Shown here in pieces: positions 16,795 through 24,398 of a stretch of DNA of 29,080 nucleotides. Source of the DNA: Dehalococcoidia bacterium UBA1151 (GTDB lineage: Bacteria; Chloroflexota; Dehalococcoidia; Lucifugimonadales; Lucifugimonadaceae). The stretch spans positions 1-29,080 of the forward strand of contig DBZV01000215.1 of assembly GCA_002311865.1 (NCBI GenBank), given 5' to 3'. Position numbers and translations under genes: made by a program. How positions within the stretch are numbered: position 1 is the first letter of the stretch; every line of letters begins with the position of its first letter. The notes beneath the pieces are model-generated. The model was not told the DNA's origin. It worked only from the letters and a program-made list of their open reading frames with translations, and did not search any database.

Positions 16795-17793
16795 TTACCT
16801 GCGACCGGGCGCCACTACGTCAACCAGTTCCACTTCGAAGATGATTGTGGCGTTGGATGGAATCAGGCCCGAAATTCCTGACTCCCCGTATGCGAGATCA
16901 CCCGGGATGCTGATGCGCCGTTTCCCGCCTATCGCCATCGTCCCCATACCTTCCGCCATTCCGGGGATTAGTTGGTTCAACTGGAAGGTTATCGAACCTG
17001 ATCGGGTGTAACTGGTGTCAAATATGCAGCCATTGATCAAAAACCCTGTGTAGTTGACTATCACTGCGTCCTGTGGATTTGGCATCTCACCAGTGCCAAC
17101 TTCATGGTCGAAGATCTGAAGTCCGGTTTGTGTTGTCATGTACGCAAATGAGTCATCGTCACCAAACTGCGGTGCATCGGACGGGTAATCGTGATTCCCA
17201 CAGACGCCAGAAGCCAGGATGTCAGCAGCGGTAGTTATGGCTGCGGGCTCAGAGCCGGCCGACGCAACGATCTCCAGGAGTTCAACTTCAAAGATGATTG
17301 TTGCACCGGGCGGAATCCGTCCAGCAATTCCGGCGTCCCGATAGCCAAGGGCAGGCGGAATGCTGATGCGGCGCTTTCCGCCAACCAGCATTCCTGAAAC
17401 GCCTTCTTCCATTCCGTCAACAAGCTGACTTAGCCCGAAGAGGGTTGGCTGAAATCGAATATAGCTGGTGTCAAAGACGCAGCCGTCGGTCAGGAAACCG
17501 GTGTAGTGAAGAGACACTCCAAGGCCGGCTACCGGTGCATCCCCGGTTCCAATCTCGTGATCGAATATCTGCAGTCCACTGGCAGTTGTTGTGTACGCGA
17601 TCGAAGAGTCAGTACCAAACTGCGGTGCGTCAGATGGATACCGATCATTCAGGCAGGTTTGTGGCGATACGGTGGGTGTGAAGACGGGAACGTCCACCTG
17701 ATCGCCTACGCCAGCTCCACCACGGCATGCGATAACGACCAGAATAAGAACCGCCGCGAATAACGGCATGAACCTTCGGATTTTCAAGTTCAT
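16795..17793 (-). CDS. Exported lipoprotein with two tandem FKBP-type peptidyl-prolyl isomerase domains
   Basis: A 332-residue lipoprotein: signal peptide 1-22 with lipobox VIA-C (Cys23), then two FKBP domains (about 48-178 and 199-330). The two repeats are closely related: both begin with YPSDAPQFG, contain GLQIFDHE, GGKRRISIP and NATIIFEVEL/GATIIFEVEL, and each carries exactly two cysteines (47 and 105; 198 and 256) at equivalent places. A disulfide within each domain outside the cytoplasm is therefore plausible. Active-site residues such as the FDTS strand and IIFEVEL ending are kept, so isomerase activity is likely in both. Its place upstream of the M19 dipeptidase gene (2-base gap) is unusual. 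It may help fold extracytoplasmic proteins. Confidence 0.92.
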   Translation of the reverse strand: MNLKIRRFMPLFAAVLILVVIACRGGAGVGDQVDVPVFTPTVSPQTCLNDRYPSDAPQFGTDSSIAYTTTASGLQIFDHEIGTGDAPVAGLGVSLHYTGFLTDGCVFDTSYIRFQPTLFGLSQLVDGMEEGVSGMLVGGKRRISIPPALGYRDAGIAGRIPPGATIIFEVELLEIVASAGSEPAAITTAADILASGVCGNHDYPSDAPQFGDDDSFAYMTTQTGLQIFDHEVGTGEMPNPQDAVIVNYTGFLINGCIFDTSYTRSGSITFQLNQLIPGMAEGMGTMAIGGKRRISIPGDLAYGESGISGLIPSNATIIFEVELVDVVAPGRR

Positions 17794-17862
17794 ATCTGTT
17801 TTAGAACCGCCTGATGTTCGTGATGTGAATGTGATGTCAAAGTTTTTTGGTGCCTGAAGTGG

Positions 17863-18618
17863 CTATTTGGAGCTCTCAATTGCAGCGGCAAATCTATCAG
17901 CGCTTTTGGCGAGCCAGTCCGACAGGTTGGTGTAGAAGAACCTCACGCCCATATCTACGTACTTGCCAGCCGACTCGGCGGTTACGTTGGTTCCGGCTAC
18001 CGTGCCGGACGCCACAATTCGTTTGAGGGTTTCGTCAATTGCCGCCACCGCTTCGGAGTGGCCGGGATTGCCAATATGTCCCATGGATTGCGAGAAGTCA
18101 GACTGTGCCACCAGAAGTACGTCAATCTGATCCACTTCAAGAATGCTATCTAACTCCGGCAGCGCATCGAAGTCCTCAATGAGGCATACGATCATCGTCT
18201 CGTCGTTGGCTCGCTTCAGGTAGTCGTCCACCCCATAGCCCTGTCTGCTGGTCCACATACCGCGTCGCCCGATGGGTGCGAATTTGGCGGCCGCAATAAC
18301 TTCGTCCGCTATCGCACGAGATTTCATGTGCGGCACAACGATCGATTGCGCTCCACGGTCCAGCGTGCGGTAGATGATGTTTTCTTCGTTCCAGCCAACC
18401 CTGACAATGGAGGTCTTGCCCCACAGGTCGCAGGCCCGTGTCAGATCGCCAATGTCCGCGTAATCAACCGGGCCATGCTCACCTTCAAACCAGAACGCGT
18501 CGACGGGAGATGGCCCCAACATGTCGACTATCTCTGGTGAATCAGCTCCACCAAGAGCGATAACAGTCCCACCGCTCTTGAGCTTCTTCTTCGCATTGTT
18601 CGTTCTGATCTCTGACAT
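17863..18618 (-). CDS. HpcH/HpaI family aldolase
   Basis: A 251-residue class II, metal-dependent aldolase of the HpcH/HpaI (2-keto-3-deoxy acid/citrate lyase-beta-like) family. Signature segments are FEGEHGPVDY (44-53, with catalytic-base His48), VVPHMKSRAIADEV, FAPIGRRG, a metal-binding Glu in CLIEDFDAL, and an Asp in VAQSDFSQSMG that aligns with the second metal ligand. These enzymes cleave 4-hydroxy-2-oxo acids to pyruvate or a related keto acid plus an aldehyde. It lies between an amidohydrolase gene (58-base gap) and the FKBP gene (69-base gap). The substrate is unknown. Confidence 0.88.
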   Translation of the reverse strand: MSEIRTNNAKKKLKSGGTVIALGGADSPEIVDMLGPSPVDAFWFEGEHGPVDYADIGDLTRACDLWGKTSIVRVGWNEENIIYRTLDRGAQSIVVPHMKSRAIADEVIAAAKFAPIGRRGMWTSRQGYGVDDYLKRANDETMIVCLIEDFDALPELDSILEVDQIDVLLVAQSDFSQSMGHIGNPGHSEAVAAIDETLKRIVASGTVAGTNVTAESAGKYVDMGVRFFYTNLSDWLAKSADRFAAAIESSK

Positions 18619-18676
18619 ATAAAGGACCTATCACCCTAACCTTTGGTATGTGTATCTCACTGCCAACCGAAAGATT

Positions 18677-20116
18677 CTAACTGGGATCGGAAACCCGCGA
18701 ATACATCAGACCTTGCAGTGGCTCGATGATCTCGTATGGGATGCCGGAGTTTGCGGCTGCGATCTTGCCGCGGTCGGTGGTGAAAATTGTGCCGCCAGAG
18801 CTGACGATATAGCCGTCGCGCAAGACCACTTTGCCGCCTACTACAGTGTCTGTTGCACCGCCGGTCTGCGGGTTGACGACGGTGATGTCTGCGTCAGCGC
18901 CGGACTCGAGCCTGCCTTTGTTTGTGAGGCCAAACATGCGGGCGGGGTTGTAGCTGAGCTTTGCGACCGCCTCAAGCGGTTCCAGTGCGCCGAATTTGAC
19001 CATTGCAATGGTCTGCTCAATGTTGACGTTGCGAGGGAGGATTCCTCCGTCTGAAGCAACCGCATCAACAACGAACTTGCCCTCGCCATCTTTCGCCGCG
19101 GTCAGTGCGAACGCGGTTGACGGAAGGTTGACCGGGAAACTCATGGGCGTCATCGACTTGAGTCGATCGAACTCGGCCAGTCCAGCGGCGCCGCTCACGA
19201 GGTCAAGCCTGTCATTAACCAGCATAACCACGGAGCCGTAGCCATCACGAATTGCGGCCCGCATGCCATCGATGTTTGCTTCGTAATCACGAAGCCGGAG
19301 ACAGTTGCGAGGTACATCGTTTACGATGCTTCCGTCCGGCGCACATTCGCCACGGGTGAAGTTTGGAACCGCCATGTGAACTTCCGAGACAACGCGCGGC
19401 CCCAACTCTTCGATGATCTGCAGCGCCTCGATGACCTCCTCATGCGGCTCGAGAATGGAGCCACGACAGTATGCGTTGATGTGCGCAATGTGAAGCCGCC
19501 CGTTGGCGCCAAGGATCTCAGGAACCTCTCGCAAGCCGTCCAACCGACTGCCTGTCTCCGTGGTCCCAACATGAAAGGCGACGTGGGTACCGAGAGTGTT
19601 GCACGCTTCGATGACCCGCGCTGTGCCTTCCGGGGTTAGCGGATCATAGCCGCCCCACATCTTGGCACCGATTGAGCCAGTGGCGAGCCCGTCCGTGAGC
19701 ACCTGATCCAACTCGGCACGATCGGGCTCTGCGGAACTGATGTTTGCACTGGGGGTGATGCGCATCAGCGACGCCATGTTGATGCCGGTGCCGCCACGCC
19801 TCACGGCGTCGTAAAGGGTGTCCATTGAACCACCGAGGTCGATTGCGGTGGTCACACCAGCCCGTGCGAGCTGCTTCAGACCAATTACAGAGTCAAATCC
19901 GAAGTCTGACGTGCCGGCAAAGTGTGCGTGGGCATCGATGTGGCCGGGAATGACCCACTTCCCGGATGCGTCGATGACATCGTCGCCCGCGCCCACTTCG
20001 TACTCATCGACGATGTCTTCAACAATACCGCCTGAAATTACTACGTCTGCCACAGCATCGAATCGCGTCTTCGCATCGAGAACTCGACCGCCGCGAAGAA
20101 CTATTCGATTTGCCAT
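18677..20116 (-). CDS. Metal-dependent amidohydrolase, D-aminoacylase/dihydroorotase-like (paralogue 2)
   Basis: Amidohydrolase of 479 residues, paralogous to the 14283-15710 gene. The same metal-site pattern is present: H63 and H65 (DAHAH), K152 (AKMWGGYDP), H182 (FHVGT), H209/H212 (LHIAHIN), and ASDGGILPRN near the strand-8 Asp. Shared features with paralogue 1 include DGLREVPEILG/EGLREVPGILG, the VPRNCL segment, SFPVNLPSTAFALT/SFPVNPASSAFTLT and the closing DITVVNPQ/DITVVDPL strand. It is the first gene of the minus-strand catabolic run and diverges from the exported-protein gene about 36 bases away. The exact substrate is unknown; cyclic amides or N-acyl amino acids are plausible from the family. 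Confidence 0.88.
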   Translation of the reverse strand: MANRIVLRGGRVLDAKTRFDAVADVVISGGIVEDIVDEYEVGAGDDVIDASGKWVIPGHIDAHAHFAGTSDFGFDSVIGLKQLARAGVTTAIDLGGSMDTLYDAVRRGGTGINMASLMRITPSANISSAEPDRAELDQVLTDGLATGSIGAKMWGGYDPLTPEGTARVIEACNTLGTHVAFHVGTTETGSRLDGLREVPEILGANGRLHIAHINAYCRGSILEPHEEVIEALQIIEELGPRVVSEVHMAVPNFTRGECAPDGSIVNDVPRNCLRLRDYEANIDGMRAAIRDGYGSVVMLVNDRLDLVSGAAGLAEFDRLKSMTPMSFPVNLPSTAFALTAAKDGEGKFVVDAVASDGGILPRNVNIEQTIAMVKFGALEPLEAVAKLSYNPARMFGLTNKGRLESGADADITVVNPQTGGATDTVVGGKVVLRDGYIVSSGGTIFTTDRGKIAAANSGIPYEIIEPLQGLMYSRVSDPS

Positions 20117-20152
20117 TCAATGGGCCTCCAGAGTGGCTTCGCAGTACATACA

Positions 20153-20749
20153 ATGAGAGTTGTGAAATTGATGTTCAAACTCGGGATTGCCGCTATCGTC
20201 TTGGCTACTGTGACGGCGGCGCTATCGTACTCCGTCGCGACCGCGCAGGAGACGTTGGATCGCGGCCACCATTTTGGGACGCTGCGAGAGGGCCCCTACG
20301 ATATTTCGCTCTACGGACTCCCCGACCCACCCAATATTGCCAAATTCGCTTTCACCGTCAACGTCAGGTCGGTTGCAGATCAGCGCTTGTTGAGCGACGT
20401 TGCGGTGGAAATTGTTGCCATAGACCCGGACGGAGTGCCGGAATGGCTCAGTCCGGGGCTTAGCTACCCGGAAGTTCCGACCAGCTATGTTGGCAACGCC
20501 CCCCGTCCGCCCAATCGATCATTCAGCAGGCCTGGCAACTGGCTCCTTGAGGTGCGCGTAGATGGGGAAGAGGGGCGGGAGACGGCGCGTTTCAGTCTGG
20601 ATGTCATCGGCTCGTCCCGCACCGGCACGACCGCGGCCGGATGGATGTTCGTCATCGCACTTGGTGGCGTTCTCGCGGCAACGGCCTTTGTGACCTGGCG
20701 CATCAGGCTCGCTCAGAAGGCCCGAATAGAGGCGCGGTCGTCGGAATAG
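20153..20749 (+). CDS. Exported membrane-anchored protein of unknown function
   Basis: About 198 residues from ATG 20153, with possible starts at 20120 (11 residues longer) or 20171. None has a clear ribosome site. A signal peptide (KLMFKLGIAAIVLATVTAAL, then an AxA-like cut at ATAQ) leads to an extracytoplasmic beta-rich domain, and a C-terminal helix (WMFVIALGGVLAATAFVTW) is followed by positive residues, so the middle faces outside and the tail stays in the cytoplasm. The domain has strands such as FAFTVNVRS and NWLLEVRVDGEEG and loosely recalls YtkA/FixH-like beta-sandwich domains, but that is a weak impression. It is transcribed alone, divergent from amidohydrolase 2 and convergent with the rhodanese-CBS gene. 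No function is assigned. Confidence 0.75.
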   Translation: MRVVKLMFKLGIAAIVLATVTAALSYSVATAQETLDRGHHFGTLREGPYDISLYGLPDPPNIAKFAFTVNVRSVADQRLLSDVAVEIVAIDPDGVPEWLSPGLSYPEVPTSYVGNAPRPPNRSFSRPGNWLLEVRVDGEEGRETARFSLDVIGSSRTGTTAAGWMFVIALGGVLAATAFVTWRIRLAQKARIEARSSE

Positions 20750-20829
20750 CCATACCCATCATCGAACTGGTCTGTGCGGGCGCGGCCCTGTCGACCATGA
20801 CTTGAGAGCCAATCTCCTCAGATAATTTA

Positions 20830-21522
20830 TCAGGTATCGATTCCCAACAGTTTCCGCGCGTCGTCGATGAATAGGGTGTCCATCAGCCTCCCTGTCTGAT
20901 CGGTTACCAGCACACTCTTTAGGCCCGAACCACCGTAGTACTCAACGGCCTCGGCCAGGTCGGTATCCGGGCGTATCGTGCTCGGTCCAGAACTCATGGC
21001 CGATTCGGCGGTCATATCGGGGTCGCCACGCAGGGCGCGACCGCGTATGCGGCCCAGCACTATCCCATTGGCGGTTGTGACGATGCAGACATTGGCGTCT
21101 GCCGCAGCTACTCGTTCTTGCACGACTTTGAGCGTCTCATCCAGTCTGCATGTCACATCATTGCCGCGAAGGGCGTCTCCGGCCTTCAGGACTGATGCCG
21201 TCTCACCCTCAAGAGGAAGGCCAGCCGCAGCCCAGTCGGTCTTCCCGGCGACGTAATCGTAGACGCGGGTGAATCCCAGCGTTTCAAGCCGCCAAGCGGC
21301 CCGTGGACTCATATCTCAGAGTCCGTCCATTCAGTAGACGATTACCGGAGCATCCTTCGCAAGAGCGCTGGTCGATACGGCATCCAACTCGGTGAGCGGA
21401 ATGTTGATAGCCCCTGGCAGGTGGGCCTCTTTGTATTCAGCCTCAGGAAGCACTTCTACAACTTGAGCAGAGTCTTCTTCGATCAGCGCCTGGGGTTTAT
21501 ATCGGTCGATTGAAATCGGCAT
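20830..21522 (-). CDS. Rhodanese-CBS protein with two in-frame UGA codons, candidate selenoprotein
   Basis: One frame of 231 codons from ATG 21522 (AGGA nine bases ahead) to the stop at 20830, interrupted only by TGA at 21333-21331 (codon 64) and 21318-21316 (codon 69). Upstream is a rhodanese half (VVEVLPEAEYKEAHLPGA). Between and after the UGAs come VIVY-[UGA]-MDGL-[UGA]-DMSPRAAWRLETLGF, VYDYVAGKTDWAAAGLPLEG, and then a pair of CBS repeats (about 115-230). In rhodaneses the residue after VVY is the catalytic Cys. From memory, relatives with this SPRAAWRLE/YDYVAGKADW signature have a second Cys four residues on. Both UGAs hit those positions. UGA is a normal stop elsewhere in the window, so selenocysteine is favoured over a changed code. 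The rival is a pseudogene with two nonsense changes. Rhodaneses move sulfur (or selenium), and CBS pairs bind adenine nucleotides. Confidence 0.72.
21285..21303 (-). promoter_or_regulatory. Hairpin 12 bases after the second UGA, SECIS-like candidate
   Basis: GCCGC (21300-21296) pairs with GCGGC (21292-21288) around UUG, extended below by C-G and two G-U pairs to eight pairs. The loop is 20 bases after the second UGA, inside the range of bacterial SECIS elements, but it lacks a G in its first two positions. GC-rich coding sequence can give such a hairpin by chance. Confidence 0.3.
21305..21324 (-). promoter_or_regulatory. Hairpin just after the first UGA, SECIS-like candidate
   Basis: In the transcript, GGACUC (21324-21319) pairs perfectly with GAGUCC (21310-21305) around the eight-base loop UGAGAUAU. 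The loop begins with the second UGA and has G as its second base, which is a feature of bacterial SECIS loops. The stem starts six bases after the first UGA. The spacing is shorter than typical, so the assignment is tentative. Confidence 0.35.
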
Positions 21523-21570
21523 ATTTATTGATCCTATCTGGGGGCCGCCAATTTGCCGCTAGCCTGCTGC

Positions 21571-22365
21571 CTAGATGATTAGCTTTCGGCGCAGGAGCAT
21601 GAAGGACAGCGGGTAGAAGACGCTGGCGAGTCCAATCATGTAGAGAAGACCGTACAGGTGGCTCATGCCCAGGTCGCCGGTTGAGAGTCCCCGCGCGACG
21701 TGAACAGCTCCGGTCAAAGGCATTGCCCATGCGATGGGCTGAAGCCCCGTGTGTAGCGAGGCGATTGGGAAGAACGCCCCGCTGAAAAAGAATATCGGGG
21801 TGCCAATCAGCGTGAATATAAGCATCATTGAGTGCTGGGTTGGCGCAATAGAGGCGTAGACAAGACCCATCCCGCCAAACACAAGACCAACAAGAAATCC
21901 CAACGGCAATATCAGGATCGCCAGAGAGGAGTTGATAAGGCCGAGAAGTGTTGCCACCAGGAGCACGGCGGCAGTGGTCATGGCGGCCCTCGTGGCACCC
22001 CAGACGATCTCTCCAGCAGCCAGTTCGCTCAGGTTCACGGGTGCGGAGATCATCGTCTCGAAAATCTTGTGGTTCTCCATGCGCTGGTATGCGCCCCAGG
22101 AGCAGTTGAACAGCGCGGGCCACATGGCGTTGGCAGCGATAATGCCGGGCGCAACGAACTCTTGATAACTCAGGTTGCCCTGGATATCTTCCACAAATTT
22201 GCCGATTCCGAATCCGACGGCGAGCAGCACGAATAGCGGCTCAATGACGATCGCGGTGGAATCGACCAGCCAGCCGCCTTTGAATGCCAGCCAGTGCCGG
22301 AGCCATACGCCGTAAACATTAGCGGGCCGAAAATCGAGGCCGGTCCGCATTGCAAGCGTTGCCAC
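21571..22365 (-). CDS. ABC-2 type transporter permease
   Basis: A 264-residue inner-membrane permease with about six hydrophobic helices (for example IEPLFVLLAVGFGIG, AAMTTAAVLLVATLLGL, LAILILPLGFLVGLVFGGMG, FTLIGTPIFFFSGAFFP, LYGLLYMIGLASVFYPLSFM). The PIFFFSGAFFP segment before the last helices is characteristic of the NodJ/DrrB-like ABC-2 group. It exports its substrate with the ATPase encoded directly upstream: the ATPase stop (TAG) is immediately followed by the GTG start at 22365, with GAGGG eight bases ahead. The substrate may be a drug, lipid or saccharide and cannot be told here. Confidence 0.9.
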   Translation of the reverse strand: MATLAMRTGLDFRPANVYGVWLRHWLAFKGGWLVDSTAIVIEPLFVLLAVGFGIGKFVEDIQGNLSYQEFVAPGIIAANAMWPALFNCSWGAYQRMENHKIFETMISAPVNLSELAAGEIVWGATRAAMTTAAVLLVATLLGLINSSLAILILPLGFLVGLVFGGMGLVYASIAPTQHSMMLIFTLIGTPIFFFSGAFFPIASLHTGLQPIAWAMPLTGAVHVARGLSTGDLGMSHLYGLLYMIGLASVFYPLSFMLLRRKLII

Positions 22366-23295
22366 CTACTCATCCCTCAGTTCACGGCCAGTCAGATTCA
22401 GGAATACGTCTTCCAGTGTGGAAACTCGGAATCTCACCGCAGCATTATCGATTTGACCCAACTCCTTTCGGAGTTCCTCCGGGCCATGCACCACCAGCGC
22501 GGCTCCTCTTTCCCGAACATCTTTGCCCATTGACTCAAGTTTGGAGCGCACGGCCGGTCCACTGCCGTTGGTGGGGCGAATCACCGCCGTGAGGGAGCCT
22601 GCATGCTCCATGACCAGATCGTCCGGTGTGCCGCGCGAAAGAATCTTGCCGTAATCCATGATGACCAGGCGGTCACAGAGCTGTGCTGCCTCTTCCATGT
22701 AGTGGGTGGACATGAGTATGGTCGCGCCAGCCTCTCGGATTCTGAACAGCTGCTCCCACACCCGGTTACGGGCCTGTGGGTCCAACCCTGTCGATGGCTC
22801 GTCCAGGATTAAGACTTTGGGCCGCGTCATGAACGCGCGAGCCAGGGTTAATCTCCGCTTCATGCCACCCGACAGCGTGTGAATACCGGAGTCTGCGCGC
22901 TGATCCATCCCAAAGAATTCCAGCATCTCCCGCGCCCTGTCCTCTGCCGCTTTTCCGGTAATGGAGAAGTAGCGCGCATAAGTGACCAGATTCTGGTGGA
23001 CATTCAGGTCCGGGTCCAGGCCATCGTGCTGCGCGACTACGCCAATGCGATCACGAACCTTGCGCGGCTCCTCCGCAACGTTCAGTCCGTCGATGAATAT
23101 CTGGCCCGCGGTGATTGGCGAAACGCTAGACAGCATGCGCATGGTGGTCGTCTTACCTGCGCCGTTTGGGCCAAGCATTCCGAAGATCTCGCCTGGCATC
23201 ACTTCAAAATCGATGCCTTTGACCGCGTGAAATTCACCGTAGTCTTTGTGCAGACCTACGGCTTTGATAATGGGATTAGTCTGAATATCTGACAT
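22366..23295 (-). CDS. ABC transporter ATP-binding protein, NodI/DrrA-like
   Basis: ATPase of an ABC-2 exporter, 309 residues from ATG 23295. The frame stays open to 23454, but the extra 53 residues carry no ABC signal, and MSDIQTNPIIKAVGLHKDYG is the natural beginning. Walker A is GPNGAGKTT, the signature LSGGMKRRL, Walker B VLILDEPSTGLD and the H-loop STHYMEEA. A C-terminal extension of about 80 residues (LTAVIRPTNGSGPAV and on) is typical of the DrrA/NodI/CcmA-like group. No good Shine-Dalgarno sequence is visible. It abuts the permease gene and diverges from the membrane-protein gene at 23538. Confidence 0.93.
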   Translation of the reverse strand: MSDIQTNPIIKAVGLHKDYGEFHAVKGIDFEVMPGEIFGMLGPNGAGKTTTMRMLSSVSPITAGQIFIDGLNVAEEPRKVRDRIGVVAQHDGLDPDLNVHQNLVTYARYFSITGKAAEDRAREMLEFFGMDQRADSGIHTLSGGMKRRLTLARAFMTRPKVLILDEPSTGLDPQARNRVWEQLFRIREAGATILMSTHYMEEAAQLCDRLVIMDYGKILSRGTPDDLVMEHAGSLTAVIRPTNGSGPAVRSKLESMGKDVRERGAALVVHGPEELRKELGQIDNAAVRFRVSTLEDVFLNLTGRELRDE

Positions 23296-23400
23296 TAGAA
23301 AATTACAGGCACTCCACACAAAAAGCCTGAACCGAAGTGGAGGGAAAGAGGGAGGTATCGGGTCTTTTAGGGGCGGCGTCTCGCCAACCCGAACCGTGTA

Positions 23401-23417
23401 GCGAATCAAAAATTCGC
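23401..23417. repeat. Perfect six-base inverted repeat in a divergent promoter region
   Basis: GCGAAT and ATTCGC flank CAAAA between the divergent ABC-transporter and four-helix membrane-protein genes. It lies just upstream of a possible promoter (TTGACC 23439-23444, GCTAAT 23461-23466) for the plus-strand gene, so it could be an operator. No binding protein is evident. Confidence 0.3.
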
Positions 23418-23537
23418 AATTCCCATTATCTATCTTTCTTGACCCCTTGAACAACCACGTGCTAATTTGCGGTTTAGCCTTTAAAGAGGTTGTTGAATCA
23501 AAACGTTCACCAAAGAACGAAAAAGAGGGGGTTCGCT

Positions 23538-24323
23538 ATGGCAGAAGCTGGCGGACAAGTTGTTGAATTTACTGAGGCAGCGCCTCAGGCCAGCGGTCGA
23601 TCACCGGCTGCAGCCGCGGCACCGTTTATTGCCCAGGTAGAGCAGTTGATCACACGCGTAAACAACGCGAAGTTGAAAGATGATGATGAAGTTCTTGCGA
23701 ACTTGCAGGCCTGGATAGATCGAGCATCGGCTGGCAATATTGATGTCGACCGCGACGGTGATCGCATCATTGCGACGCTTGAAGATAACGCTGATGAGAT
23801 GATTCGCTCACGCACACTGGTGCGCAGAGTGCTGGCCCCACTGAGTGGCATGGCGCTTCTATACGGAATCATCGCGGCAATTACGGTGACGGCTGTAGCA
23901 GCCGACACCCTGTTCCTCGGCACCGCCATCGCGATTCCTGCGGCAGCGGTTATCTTTGGGGTTGCTGGCAGTTCATTCCGCGTTCTTCTACGAACAGTTA
24001 CGTTCCAGTACCAGCAGACTGACGCCGGCGCCCTGTTCCTTCTGGGACTGGCCCGCCCGGTTATTGGCGGAATTATTGCACTGGCAGCATTCTCAATCTT
24101 TGGTTCGGGAATAGCGTCACTGCCATTGGTATCCGATCAGGAGACCACGACAAACGTAGCCTTCCTGGCGTTCCCAGGCTCAGGCCCTGGCGTCCTGGCA
24201 GGTCAGCTCGCAGTGTTCGCGATCGCGTTCGTCGCCGGTCTGATGGAAGGGATCTTCATCCCTGCAGCCGGACGTGGAGTCTCGCGCGTAGCCGACAGGA
24301 TAGGCAGAGCAGCCGCTCAGTAG
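23538..24323 (+). CDS. Integral membrane protein of unknown function, four predicted helices
   Basis: A 261-residue protein that I do not recognise. The start is ATG 23538, six bases after GAGGGGG; a longer in-frame start at 23490 would add 16 unlikely residues. Residues 1-98 are soluble, with an Ala-rich linker (21-29) and a helical, acidic segment (33-95). Four hydrophobic helices follow at about 103-124, 128-150, 165-188 and 218-240, the last two separated by an external-looking loop 193-217. The tail is positively charged (RGVSRVADRIGR). No catalytic motif is visible. It is transcribed alone with its own strong terminator, divergent from the ABC exporter. Confidence 0.8.
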   Translation: MAEAGGQVVEFTEAAPQASGRSPAAAAAPFIAQVEQLITRVNNAKLKDDDEVLANLQAWIDRASAGNIDVDRDGDRIIATLEDNADEMIRSRTLVRRVLAPLSGMALLYGIIAAITVTAVAADTLFLGTAIAIPAAAVIFGVAGSSFRVLLRTVTFQYQQTDAGALFLLGLARPVIGGIIALAAFSIFGSGIASLPLVSDQETTTNVAFLAFPGSGPGVLAGQLAVFAIAFVAGLMEGIFIPAAGRGVSRVADRIGRAAAQ

Positions 24324-24343
24324 AGTTATACAGAATTGAATCG

Positions 24344-24372
24344 AAAAGGCCGGAGCAATGCTCCGGCCTTTT
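24344..24372 (+). terminator. Rho-independent terminator of the membrane-protein gene
   Basis: AAAAGGCCGGAGC pairs perfectly with GCTCCGGCCTTTT around the loop AAT, 20 bases after the stop of the gene at 23538-24323. The stem is symmetrical and could also stop transcripts from the minus strand. Confidence 0.93.
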
Positions 24373-24398
24373 CATTTAACGACCTCACGCCAGGTTCA

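Noticed and set aside
20830..21312. A stand-alone CBS-domain protein starting at the ATG at 21312
   Set aside because: Its first 35 residues are the C-terminal half of a rhodanese domain in the same frame as the upstream half, so it is not an independent gene start, though it would be the product if neither UGA is read.
20830..21522. UGA reassigned genome-wide (e.g. to Trp or Gly)
   Set aside because: TGA terminates gcvPA, the epimerase and the DapA-family gene at sensible places, and Trp is coded by TGG throughout.
22366..23454. Longer ATPase start at 23454
   Set aside because: The added 53 residues match nothing in ABC ATPases and the standard N-terminus begins at 23295.
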